A stretch of DNA of 64,000 bases from JAZGGS01 sp963714405 (GTDB lineage Bacteria; Bacteroidota; Ignavibacteria; Ignavibacteriales; Ignavibacteriaceae). The first letter of the stretch is position 1; the number at the start of each line of letters is the position of its first letter. Both the position numbers and the translations under genes were made by a program. This document shows positions 37,095-45,800 of this stretch, piece by piece. The stretch spans positions 620,001 through 684,000 of the forward strand of contig CAVQOH010000001.1 of assembly GCA_963714405.1 (NCBI GenBank), in the 5' to 3' direction. The notes below the pieces were generated by a model, which had not been told where the DNA came from, ran no database searches, and worked only from the letters and a program-made list of their open reading frames with translations.

Positions 37095-38078
37095 TTATGG
37101 AACTTCTACCTTATTCAGAATTTCGTTAATCAAATATTCAGATGTAATATCTTCTGCTTCTGCTTCATAAGTAACTGCAACACGGTGGCGCATTACATCG
37201 TGACAGATAGCTCTTACATCTTCAGGAATCACATATCCCCTTCTTTTTATAAAAGCTATTGCTTTTGCACCCATCGCCAGATATATAGATGCTCTTGGAG
37301 ATGCTCCGTAACTTATCAAATCAGTTAAATTATCTAATCCAAAATCTTTTGGTGAACGTGTTGCAAAAACAATATCGAGTATATACTTTTCAATTTTTTC
37401 ATCAATGTAAACCTCTCTTATCAGCTCACGCCCTTTTATTATATCTGAAGGAGAAATAACTGCATTAACTTTACCCATGGTATCATTAATATTGAGTCTC
37501 ATTATTTCAAGTTCATCTTTTCTATTCGGATATGTAATTTTAACTTTGAGCATAAACCTATCAACCTGTGCTTCCGGTAAAGGATATGTTCCTTCCTGTT
37601 CAATTGGATTTTGTGTAGCAAGTACAAGGAACGGTTCATCAAGTTTAAAAGTTTCCTCACCAATTGTTACCTGTCTTTCCTGCATTGCTTCCAATAATGC
37701 ACTTTGCACTTTTGCAGGTGCACGGTTAATTTCATCTGCGAGAATAAAATTCGAGAAAATTGGTCCCTTTCGGATCAAAAAATTTCCATCCTTCTGGTTA
37801 TAAATTTGGGTTCCTATTAAATCTGCAGGAAGAAGATCCGGTGTAAACTGAATGCGCTGGAATTTTGCTTTCATAGCAGAAGCGAGTGTTTTAATTGCAA
37901 GTGTTTTTGCAAGTCCGGGAACTCCTTCAAGAAGTATATGTCCGTTGCCAAGCATTCCAACAACAAGGCGTTCAACCATTTCTTTCTGCCCAACGATTAC
38001 CTTTCCAATCTCGCTTATAAGCAAATCAACAAAGGCGCTTTCATTTTTTATTCTTTCATTTAGTTCAGCTATATCCAA
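37095..38078 (-). CDS. moxR: MoxR-family AAA+ ATPase
   Basis: A 327 aa protein. The start is TTG 38078, supported by GAGG 7 nt upstream; no ATG is near. The AAA+ motifs are Walker A LLEGVPGLAKTLAIKTLA, PADLIGTQIYN, Walker B ILADEINRAPAKVQSALLEA, MQERQVTIG, sensor 1 VLATQNPIEQEGTYPLPEAQ and the lid RASIYLAMGAKAIAF. MoxR ATPases are metal-dependent chaperones working with vWA proteins. This is the first gene of the eight-gene Bat operon (moxR, DUF58, 316-aa gene, batA, B, C, D, E); its promoter should be in the 38079-38295 divergent region. Confidence 0.95.
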   Translation of the reverse strand: MDIAELNERIKNESAFVDLLISEIGKVIVGQKEMVERLVVGMLGNGHILLEGVPGLAKTLAIKTLASAMKAKFQRIQFTPDLLPADLIGTQIYNQKDGNFLIRKGPIFSNFILADEINRAPAKVQSALLEAMQERQVTIGEETFKLDEPFLVLATQNPIEQEGTYPLPEAQVDRFMLKVKITYPNRKDELEIMRLNINDTMGKVNAVISPSDIIKGRELIREVYIDEKIEKYILDIVFATRSPKDFGLDNLTDLISYGASPRASIYLAMGAKAIAFIKRRGYVIPEDVRAICHDVMRHRVAVTYEAEAEDITSEYLINEILNKVEVP

Positions 38079-38295
38079 TTTAGAACCTCACTGTTTATTT
38101 AAAATTATTAAGGAAACAAATATGATTAGACGGGGGCAAACTTATAAATGTTGCGTATTTTTATCAAGAATACTATTTATCTCTTTTAGTAGCTGATGAT
38201 GAAATGCTTGCGGATCTTATCAGCAGTAAGTTCATATCCTCACCAATTTTAGTGAATTATCACTAATTTTAATCATCAAATCTAAGTTTTTAAAG

Positions 38296-40089
38296 ATGAT
38301 AAAGATTTTTGTTAAAATATTGTTAGTTCTTGGCAGTGCAAATTTAATTGCCCAGCCAAATTTTACTGCGATAATTACTGATCCACAAATTGGGATTGAA
38401 GAGAATGCTGACAAGCTAATTGAAGTTGTAAATGATATAAATAGTAGAGATAGCATTTCACTTGTAATAGTGATGGGTAATATTACAGCAAATGGGAAGT
38501 TTGATGAATTCCTTTGGGCACAGGAAATTCTTGACGGTTTAAACCCCCCTTATAATGTGATTGGAGGTGAAAAAGATTACACTTTAAGCGAGGGAAAAGG
38601 AAATGAAATAGCTTTACTTTGGGGTGATGATAAGTTTTCTAATGAAAGTGATTTATCAGTTCATTATGGAATTACCTCAATCATTCCAAAATATAATCAT
38701 AAAGACTACCTTGATATTGAAACGAGAATATTTTTGCGCAAGAACTTTTCCAATAATGCCCTGAAGACAACTTTAATTTATTCTTATAATAAAATAGATA
38801 CTGAAACTTTGTCTGAAATTTTAACATCGGCTGATAGAGTGATTTTTATTGTATCTTTTAAAAAAGATGGAAATAATAAAGGAATTATATATGCAGGAAG
38901 TTCATTAAATAACTCAGATAAATGGATTTATGATTTAATACAAATAAAAAAAGATTCAGTTACAATATCAGAAGCTTCACAACTACTAGTAAAACCTGTT
39001 GAACAGTTTGATCTGAAAACAGTCCCGCCATTGCAGCTAAAACTTATTGATCCAATTTTAAATGTGGGTGAAAACATTAAACCAGAATTAATAACAATTG
39101 GAAATGCAACAATTTTTTCTCCACCTGTAATTGAAAACAATAAAATTTATACCAGTTACAAGAATGGGGAAATAATCTGTATAGATACTGATGGAAATGA
39201 AAAATGGCAATATGAAACCAACAGTTCAATCTATTCATCACCCTTGGTAGAAGGAGATTTAGTTGTTACCGCAACAAATGAAGGTGATCTTTTTACAATA
39301 AATAAAAACACCGGTAATGTTTTCCAGGTTATTGGTATTGGTGAATCAATAACTTCCGATATTGCATTAACAGAGCTTGAATATGAGGGCATGCAAACAA
39401 AAGGAATAGTTTTTGGAACTGCTGAAGGAAATTTTTATTGCTACGAATTGTATTCGCTTCAACTTGTTTGGTGGAATCAATCTGCAAAAAAAAGGATTTA
39501 CTCTTCTGTTGTAACTTCTGAAGGAAAGATTTTATTCCAGGATAAAGATGGAACGTTATTCTGTCTTAGTTCAAGCAATGGTGCACTGTTGTGGAAGTGG
39601 AAAGCAGATACAAAGAATAATAATCCACTGTTTAAGTCTGATTTGGTAGTAATTAATCACACTGTTTATTTTGTTGATTTTGATGGCGATCTGCACTGCA
39701 TCGATGCGCTGCTTGGCACAAAAAAATGGAGCATAAGAAAACTAAATGCTTCCGGTAAAATAGTAGTGAATGAAAATATGAATGAGGTTATTCTTCATTC
39801 AGAGAACAATAAAATTTTAAGAATCTCTTTAATAGCGGGAAAAATAATTAAGGAATTTGATCTTCCATCTTCAGTAGAAAATGAAATTGCAGTTGATATT
39901 TTAATGATAAATGATACTATGTATGCAGGTTTTACAGATGGCTCAGTTTACGATTTAAACAAAGAATTTGAAACTATTTTCAGTGGAAATGCACCAGTAA
40001 TTTCCCTTAATGAAATAAATGGGAACCTTCTCGTAACAGATTACGACGGAAATTTAACATTACTCGATTTACAGAAAGAGAAAAAATGA
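38296..40089 (+). CDS. Pseudo-metallophosphoesterase domain fused to a PQQ-like beta-propeller
   Basis: A 597 aa protein from ATG 38296 with signal peptide KIFVKILLVLGSANLIAQ. Residues about 22-250 follow the calcineurin-like phosphoesterase outline, but each metal motif is altered: ITDPQIG instead of DxH, VMGNITANGKFDE instead of GDxxD, and VIGGEKDY instead of GNHD. It is thus probably catalytically dead. Residues about 265-590 are six to seven PQQ/quinoprotein-type blades (TSYKNGEIICIDTDGNEKWQ; YSSPLVEGDLVVTATNEGDL; VDFDGDLHCIDALLGTKKWS). Periplasmic or exported. The stop overlaps the HAD gene by 4 nt, so they are coupled. Function unknown; ligand sensing or protein contact is more likely than hydrolysis. 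Confidence 0.75.
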   Translation: MIKIFVKILLVLGSANLIAQPNFTAIITDPQIGIEENADKLIEVVNDINSRDSISLVIVMGNITANGKFDEFLWAQEILDGLNPPYNVIGGEKDYTLSEGKGNEIALLWGDDKFSNESDLSVHYGITSIIPKYNHKDYLDIETRIFLRKNFSNNALKTTLIYSYNKIDTETLSEILTSADRVIFIVSFKKDGNNKGIIYAGSSLNNSDKWIYDLIQIKKDSVTISEASQLLVKPVEQFDLKTVPPLQLKLIDPILNVGENIKPELITIGNATIFSPPVIENNKIYTSYKNGEIICIDTDGNEKWQYETNSSIYSSPLVEGDLVVTATNEGDLFTINKNTGNVFQVIGIGESITSDIALTELEYEGMQTKGIVFGTAEGNFYCYELYSLQLVWWNQSAKKRIYSSVVTSEGKILFQDKDGTLFCLSSSNGALLWKWKADTKNNNPLFKSDLVVINHTVYFVDFDGDLHCIDALLGTKKWSIRKLNASGKIVVNENMNEVILHSENNKILRISLIAGKIIKEFDLPSSVENEIAVDILMINDTMYAGFTDGSVYDLNKEFETIFSGNAPVISLNEINGNLLVTDYDGNLTLLDLQKEKK

Positions 40090-40733
40090 AACAACAATTT
40101 GATGGTTTTATTTTTGATATTGATGGTACATTAACCTGTACAAATAAACTTATATATGCTTCATTCAATCATATTTCTAAGAAATATTTAAATAAAAATT
40201 TTACTGATGAAGAAATTCATTCTCTCTTTGGACCTACAGAAGATGTAATTTTGGAACAGTGGTGCGGCAAAAAATTTGAAGAAGCGAAGGAAGAGTATTA
40301 CAATTTTTACAGCGAAAATCATCATATGGCTTCTGTTCATGAAGGGATGATTGAAATTCTCGATCACTTAAAATCGAAAGGTTTTCCTCTGGGTATATTT
40401 ACTGGCAAAGGAAGGAAAGCAGCACTTATAACCTTGCAGGAAATTGGAGCAGATGAATATTTTGATTTAATTGTTACAGGCGATGATGTAGAAAACCATA
40501 AACCGCACGCTGAAGGTATATTAAAATTTGTAAACCAGTTTAATTTAAATAAAGAAAAAGTTTTAATGATTGGCGATTCCGTTGGCGATGTAAAAGCCAG
40601 CAAGGATGCCGGAGTTAAAATAGCTTCTGTTTTGTGGGACAGCCACAGGGAAGAAAAAGTTAAAACTATGCAGAGCAATTACTATTTCAACTCTGTAAGT
40701 GAGCTGAGTGAATTTTTGCTTCAAATTACTTAA
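40086..40733 (+). CDS. HAD-superfamily phosphatase, phosphoglycolate-phosphatase-like
   Basis: A 215 aa protein from ATG 40086, overlapping the previous stop (ATGA). HAD motif I is FDIDGTLT, motif II GIFTGKGRKAA, motif III HKPHAEG, motif IV MIGDSVGDVKASKDAG. The alpha-helical cap between motifs I and II marks subfamily IA (Gph/PGMB-like). It dephosphorylates a small phosphorylated metabolite; phosphoglycolate is typical, but the substrate is not readable. Cytosolic, although its coupled partner is exported. Confidence 0.88.
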   Translation: MKQQFDGFIFDIDGTLTCTNKLIYASFNHISKKYLNKNFTDEEIHSLFGPTEDVILEQWCGKKFEEAKEEYYNFYSENHHMASVHEGMIEILDHLKSKGFPLGIFTGKGRKAALITLQEIGADEYFDLIVTGDDVENHKPHAEGILKFVNQFNLNKEKVLMIGDSVGDVKASKDAGVKIASVLWDSHREEKVKTMQSNYYFNSVSELSEFLLQIT

Positions 40734-40795
40734 TATCGGTTCATTTGACTTTTGCACATCAAACATTAACGCGTATAAAAAATGTGTATTCCTGG

Positions 40796-40819
40796 CTGTC
40801 ACGAACCCTTTCGTGACAG
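40796..40819. repeat. GTCACG hairpin 1 (REP-like)
   Basis: A perfect 10-bp inverted repeat, CTGTCACGAA with TTCGTGACAG, around a CCCT loop. It lies 63 nt after the HAD gene. No T-run follows on either strand. A second hairpin with the same GTCACG/CGTGAC core lies 41 nt further on. Confidence 0.6.
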
Positions 40820-40860
40820 AAAAAACAGGCTTAACACTAAGAAACCGAAAGCTGCTTCCT

Positions 40861-40882
40861 CGTCACGGAGCGGTCCGTGACG
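40861..40882. repeat. GTCACG hairpin 2 (REP-like)
   Basis: A perfect 9-bp inverted repeat, CGTCACGGA with TCCGTGACG, around GCGG. It is much richer in GC than its surroundings and shares the core of hairpin 1. The pair suggests a REP/BIME-type intergenic repeat rather than a terminator. Confidence 0.6.
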
Positions 40883-40959
40883 TTCGTATTGAGATTGGTA
40901 ACTCTGCTGGAGATGAAAAACGAGCAACAATGTATAAAAATTATAACACCAAAATTCAA

Positions 40960-41202
40960 TTAAGATAATACTGATAAGCACCATTGTTTCATTCTTACAA
41001 AAAGTGGGTGCTGCTCATTTACTCTGCCAGGTTTGATAACCAGTTGTGTTGAATCTGTTTTTTCTGCTTTCACTAAAGAGATTTCTTCATCTTCAATTTT
41101 ATCTAATTCCGTACGTAAATTTCTGTGATGTAAATAAAGATCCAAACGCTCCTCGTCTGTTCCATCTTTAAATTCATCAAAAATATTCTCAAAATAGTTC
41201 AT
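40960..41202 (-). CDS. Small charged hypothetical protein downstream of tetR
   Basis: An 80 aa protein from ATG 41202. No signal or TM is seen. It begins MNYFENIFDEFKDGTDEERL and is rich in acidic and basic residues; VIKPGRVNEQHPLFVRMKQW lies near the end. No family is recognised. It lies 84 nt downstream of the TetR gene on the same strand. A perfect copy of the TetR-type palindrome sits 28 nt before its ATG, so it is the best visible target of that regulator in this window. Confidence 0.6.
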   Translation of the reverse strand: MNYFENIFDEFKDGTDEERLDLYLHHRNLRTELDKIEDEEISLVKAEKTDSTQLVIKPGRVNEQHPLFVRMKQWCLSVLS

Positions 41203-41230
41203 TTTACATCCTTTCTATCAGTTAATTTAT

Positions 41231-41242
41231 ACGAACGTTCGT
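41231..41242. promoter_or_regulatory. TetR-type operator, copy 2 (before the 80-aa gene)
   Basis: ACGAACGTTCGT is a perfect 12-bp palindrome, identical to the copy at 41885-41896. It lies between tetR and the 80-aa gene, 28 nt before the latter's ATG, where a promoter would be expected. Confidence 0.7.
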
Positions 41243-41286
41243 TCTTTTTATTTATAATAAATATCTTCAATTATTCTTCATTTTAA

Positions 41287-41871
41287 TTAATTACTGTAGG
41301 TTTTCAGGAATTGATTGAGGGATTTCTCTATACGCTGTTCTATCTTTGGGTCTTTTATTAATTGACCATAGTAATAGTAACCAAGTACCAGGGAGTAAAA
41401 CTCAAAAGCAAACTGTGCCATATCAGTACCAGGTTTTATATCTCCTGATTTTATTGCTGACTCTCCTATCTTTTTCAGAACTCCAACCCATTGAGTTTGC
41501 TGCTTAATAAGAAGATCCCTTACTTTTCCGGGTCTGTCATTGAATTCGGTAGTTGCATCAACAAAAATACAACCGCCGCCAAATTTTGATCCCCACTCTA
41601 CCCAGTTATTTACAAATGCTTTTATGCGCGGGATACCTCTCTCCACTTTGAGCGATTGAAAAATAACCTCTTTCGCAAAATTCTCGGCTGCATAATTAAG
41701 AATTTCCAACTGCAGGTTTTCTTTGGATTTGAAATAAGCAAACAAACCACTCTTTGACATTTTCATTTCTTTTGCCAATTCACCAAATGTGAGCGCTTCA
41801 AGGCTGAGATGAGTTGCCATCTCAAGTCCTTTTTGAAGAATATCACTTTTTCTGTCCTTTTCTAAAACCAT
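41287..41871 (-). CDS. TetR/AcrR family transcriptional regulator
   Basis: A 194 aa protein from ATG 41871 (a GTG at 41886 would overlap the operator). The N-terminal HTH is LTFGELAKEMKMSKSGLFAY then FKSKENLQLEIL, the standard TetR pattern. The C-terminal ligand domain (FVNNWVEWGSKFGGGCIFVD; GDIKPGTDMAQFAFEFYSLV) is typical of the YbiH/AcrR-like group. Identical palindromes lie 14 nt upstream and between this gene and the 80-aa gene, so it probably represses itself and its neighbour. The inducer is unknown. Confidence 0.92.
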   Translation of the reverse strand: MVLEKDRKSDILQKGLEMATHLSLEALTFGELAKEMKMSKSGLFAYFKSKENLQLEILNYAAENFAKEVIFQSLKVERGIPRIKAFVNNWVEWGSKFGGGCIFVDATTEFNDRPGKVRDLLIKQQTQWVGVLKKIGESAIKSGDIKPGTDMAQFAFEFYSLVLGYYYYGQLIKDPKIEQRIEKSLNQFLKTYSN

Positions 41872-41884
41872 AGCCCAATATAGC

Positions 41885-41896
41885 ACGAACGTTCGT
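41885..41896. promoter_or_regulatory. TetR-type operator, copy 1 (autoregulatory)
   Basis: ACGAACGTTCGT, a perfect 12-bp palindrome, lies 14 nt before the tetR ATG and 131 nt before the divergent gene at 42027. Its position fits autorepression, and it could also affect the divergent promoter. Confidence 0.75.
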
Positions 41897-42026
41897 TAAT
41901 AGCAAATTGATTTTATTATCATTTGGGAAACAGCCTAAATTGAACAATAAGCTGTGTTTTCTAAAAAGAAAACTTTTTATATAATTTTGTATAAACAACT
42001 ACAATTATTTTCTGACGGATTAATAA

Positions 42027-42296
42027 ATGAAAACTATACTTTTAATTTTAATCGGCAACAGGAAAGATTCCGCAGTGCAGGTTCAAAAAGTGCTAACGGG
42101 TTGGGGCTGCATGATAAAAACCCGTCTCGGTATCCACGATGGAGTAATGGAAGACTGCTCGGATGAGGGATTGCTTATTTTAGAGCTTTACGGAGAAAGA
42201 GAAAAAATGGAAGAGCTTGCACATAAAGTTGCTTTGGTTAAAGGAGTTTCATCAAAACTTGTAGATCTCAGCATTTTTAAAGAGACAAAAGTATAA
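42027..42296 (+). CDS. Small ACT-like protein, resembles the TM1266 iron-only hydrogenase regulator family
   Basis: An 89 aa protein from ATG 42027. The pattern is one beta-alpha-beta-beta-alpha-beta ACT/ferredoxin-like fold: ILLILIGNRKDSAVQVQKVL, GWGCMIKTRLGIHDG, GLLILELYGEREKMEELAHK, VKGVSSKLVDLSI. The RxGI and VKGVxxK positions recall TM1266-type proteins, annotated as putative iron-only hydrogenase regulators. No hydrogenase is nearby, so that name should not be taken as function. It is transcribed divergently from tetR. Confidence 0.65.
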   Translation: MKTILLILIGNRKDSAVQVQKVLTGWGCMIKTRLGIHDGVMEDCSDEGLLILELYGEREKMEELAHKVALVKGVSSKLVDLSIFKETKV

Positions 42297-42311
42297 TGAT
42301 CTAAGAATAAT

Positions 42312-42383
42312 GATTAACGATTGAAGATTTTTGATTTATTTTTTTTGTTATAATTTCACTTCTTAACTCAAAAATCGTTAATC
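42312..42383. repeat. Inverted repeat at the left border of the four-helix-bundle unit
   Basis: GATTAACGATT (42312-42322) pairs exactly with AATCGTTAATC (42373-42383), and ATTTTTGA (42327-42334) with TCAAAAAT (42368-42375). Together they form a long, slightly bulged hairpin with a 33-nt loop, 15 nt after the 89-aa gene. It may terminate that gene or mark the end of a mobile unit. Confidence 0.5.
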
Positions 42384-42397
42384 GATGTTCTAAAATC
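42373..42397. repeat. Direct repeat, left copy (flanks four-helix-bundle gene)
   Basis: A 25-bp sequence starting AATCGTTAATC and ending GTTCTAAAATC. It matches 42824-42848 at 23 of 25 positions. The pair brackets the four-helix-bundle gene. Confidence 0.6.
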
Positions 42398-42409
42398 CTT
42401 ATTTCAGAC

Positions 42410-42790
42410 CTACAATTTTTTATTTTTTTCATTCTCCATATTTCGCTGTGCTGTTTCTATACTTTTTACAAATATGGAGATTAGCTCATCATTTTCTTTT
42501 ATTGCGGTTTCTATCTTGTTTTCTGATTTGCACAATTTTGTTCTGTAAATAATTTTTAAACAGATTAAAGTTTCTCTTAATTCTTTAAGAACAATCTTAA
42601 TTTTGTGAATAAAATCTTTTCTTGATTCTCCGCTTTGTGCCTCACCATAATTTAAAGCAGGGGAAGTACCGGAGCGAACCAATTGTCCACCTAAATGATT
42701 TCCAACTTTTGTATTTGGTAGTGAATTTACTATCTCAATAATCAAGACACTAAATGCAACTAATCGTTCTTCTAATTCTGATTTATTCAT
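42410..42790 (-). CDS. Four-helix-bundle protein (S23/IVP-like, bAvd-related family)
   Basis: A 126 aa protein from ATG 42790; a TTG at 42848 would extend it into the flanking repeat. ERLVAFSVLIIEIVNSLPNT, LGGQLVRSGTSPALNYGEAQ, SGESRKDFIHKIKIVLKELR and ETLICLKI are the family pattern. Such proteins are found inside 23S rRNA intervening sequences, as Avd in diversity-generating retroelements, and very often alone. No reverse transcriptase or template repeat is nearby, so this is the solitary type. It lies between 25-bp direct repeats, which suggests a small inserted unit. Confidence 0.85.
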   Translation of the reverse strand: MNKSELEERLVAFSVLIIEIVNSLPNTKVGNHLGGQLVRSGTSPALNYGEAQSGESRKDFIHKIKIVLKELRETLICLKIIYRTKLCKSENKIETAIKENDELISIFVKSIETAQRNMENEKNKKL

Positions 42791-42823
42791 CTGTTTTAAA
42801 TTACAAAAACATCTTAGATCAGC

Positions 42824-42848
42824 AATCGTTAATCCTTGTTCTAAAATC
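42824..42848. repeat. Direct repeat, right copy (flanks four-helix-bundle gene)
   Basis: A 25-bp copy of 42373-42397 with two mismatches. It lies just outside the ATG side of the four-helix-bundle gene and 11 nt from the porU stop. Confidence 0.6.
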
Positions 42849-42858
42849 AATTTATCTG

Positions 42859-45800
42859 TTATCTAACAATTGCTAGTTTTTGTGTAACTGATTCCGTTTT
42901 ATCTCCCGCTTTCATAATAACTTTGTAGAGATAAACACCGTTTGCAAGCCGGTCGCCGTCTTCATCCTTTCCATCCCAGTAGATTTTATTGAAATCAAAA
43001 TTAAATTGAGAAGAACTTAATTTAATTTCTTTTACTAACCTGCCTGCGATTGTAAATATTTTTATCTTTATTTCATCAGGAATTTGTGTGAGCTTAAATG
43101 TAAAGCTGGTTGCTTCTTTAAAAGGATTTGGATAGTTATATACATAAAGGATTTTAGCTTCATTGGAAACGATGAAATATCTTTCCGCTCCAACTGAATC
43201 AACTAGATTACCATTTGCATCTTTACTTAGAACATTCATATAATACTCACCATCATTAAGCTGAGGTGTATAGTACACTCTAACTTTCGGATTTACATCG
43301 GAAAATTCATAACTCATATATGAAGTATCGTACGGAATTTCTTCTTCATTCAGGAAAATCATTATTGAAGACGGATCAGTTAAAGGCAGCAGGGAATAAT
43401 CGTTAAGTTCAATTTCAATATCAGGATTTGGTGATATATAATCGCCATCAATTATATCATAACCATCAAAAGTAATATTTAAAGTTGGGGTTGTAGTATC
43501 AGGTTTTATGTAAAACGGAATCGTGTAAAAGTTATTATCCTCAAATAATTCACTAACATTGTTCTCGGCATCAATATTTATTAAGAATGTTTTACTCCCG
43601 CTGCCTGAAGATGTATTATGATTCACCTCAAAATATTGCCTCTCCCCTGCCCGAAGGGAGTCCAAGGTTTGATTAAAAATTGTTTCACGCGTGTTATCAT
43701 CATTTATAACATCTACTTTTACGATAAAGCTATCTGCAGTTGTTTCCCCCACATTGTAAACAGAAAAATTAAGATTTGCATCTTCGCCAATTAATACAGA
43801 ATCATTTTCAATAGAAACTACCTGGTAGTTTGTTCCGAGTTCGGGAACTAAATTATAATCAATTTTAACTTCTTTTATGAGGGGTGAACTTCCATTTTCA
43901 TTAGAATTAATGTCAACCAGAAAACTAATTGGAAAATTTAAATAATTATTTAGATAACCGATATCCGCAAATCCGTTCGTAAGATTTATCTGAGCAAGAG
44001 TATCTTTTTCTGTATTGTAAATTATTGGTCTGACTGTTACCTGCGAATTATTATTAATCGAATCTGCTAATACACTAAAGGTCTTCCATTCGCCTGAGTT
44101 CCTAATTGGATTTGTAGAAAAAGAACCTGATAAATGATTTCTAACAAATGTAGTATCAAAGCCTACAGGACCAGTGCTTGAAAAACCCTCTGGGACTGAC
44201 CCTTGAGCAGACCCAAGCCTGCCTAACATAAACCATGAAGTGTACCATGTGACACTATCAATATAGGTGCTTCCAAATTCCTTCAGCTTATCCTTCAAAT
44301 CTTGCAAGACAACAAATCCACCACAAGAACCACCAATGGCTATGGCAACTAATTTATCTGAGGTTATTGTATTTAAATAATTGTAAAATGCTTCATGGTT
44401 ATTTGGATTGTTCCAATAATTAAACCACCGGTAATCCTCATATTGTGCCATGTTTTCATCAATGACAACTATATGAAATCCGCAGCCAAACGAGTTTTGA
44501 GGATAATCAACTCCATCCAACTCAATTTTTGCAACTCCTCCATCTTCATACCCGGCAGAGCTAATATCGAGAAGAATTTCATTTTCAGTCAGTTGTATAG
44601 CTCCCTCAGAGAATGAAGAATTAGTAAAATCAAATTCTTTTGTACTTATCGAATCACTAAAATTAAAATTGTACTTAATACTGTCGCTAAAAATAAATGA
44701 GTTTGTCTCGAAAATAGTTTCGGGAGAAGATTGTATACTGGTTTTATACCAGTAACGTTCATCGTCAAGAAGATTTGTTAGTTGAAGAGAGCTGTACAAA
44801 GTATCAAATCGCATGTAGTAAGAACTGGATTGTTGAAAATCAGGATTGGAACTTAACCGAACAAGCAGAGTATCGGATTCCGGTTCAAGCACGGCATTAA
44901 GGAACACCAGGTTTCCATCGTTTATAATTCTAATTGAATCTGCAACAATAGCCCTTACGGAGGAACTTAACACAGTAAAGTTAACTGTAGCTAAATTATC
45001 ACTCTCATAAATTTCATCAATTTCATTATTCGAATCTAAACTTATAATGAGATTATGATCACCAGGTCTATTTTTAACAGGTACTCTTATTTTAATTAAT
45101 TTTTCATTTAGAGGTAATTGATGTTGAATGACTTCCTGGAAAACTAAACCTCCGTTCAAACGATCTTCAATAAGAATTGAGAAAGAATTCGAATCTACTC
45201 TTCCAAGGTTCCTGTAATTTATTTTGATTTCTATAGAATCAAGATTATCATCCAAAAATGGTGGGATCATTACATCTGAAACATTAATATTCAGATTTGG
45301 TATAGAGGGTATTTTAAGTGAAATAATTGGATCACCAAGTAAGCTGTTGGTAAGAACAAATAGTCCAATTGAACCACCAGGACCATAGTTTTCAACTAGA
45401 CGTAATTTAGAAGCAATATGAGCACTGGAAATATTTATATTCTCAAAGTTTGTAATCTGTTCAAAAAATAATTTAGGATAATTATATGATGTAGATGTAA
45501 ATCCCAATGATGAATTTCCTAAATATGATATGGCATCCCCTTCCAGTCCGTTGGTAAAAGCTTCTGAAAATGAAATGATGTCGGGTTCGGCAAACTTCCC
45601 AGTAGAACAACCAAAATCGTTAATAAGTGGTTTCTTATTAAATTTATTTTTCAGTTGATTTACATTTTCTATTCCATTATCCCAAATTTTTGTGCCGCTG
45701 TGTCCAACGTACGATACTACTATTCCCCAGCATCAAACACACTATCAATATATTCCTGGCTGAAAGGACCGAAATTTGTTAACGGGTTTTCAGTTGCATA

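Noticed and set aside
40796..40882. CRISPR array or rho-independent terminators
   Set aside because: There are only two hairpins with different loops and flanks, no regular spacer length and no T-runs.
42312..42848. Diversity-generating retroelement around the Avd-like gene
   Set aside because: No reverse transcriptase, no template/variable repeat pair and no adenine-biased variable region are seen.
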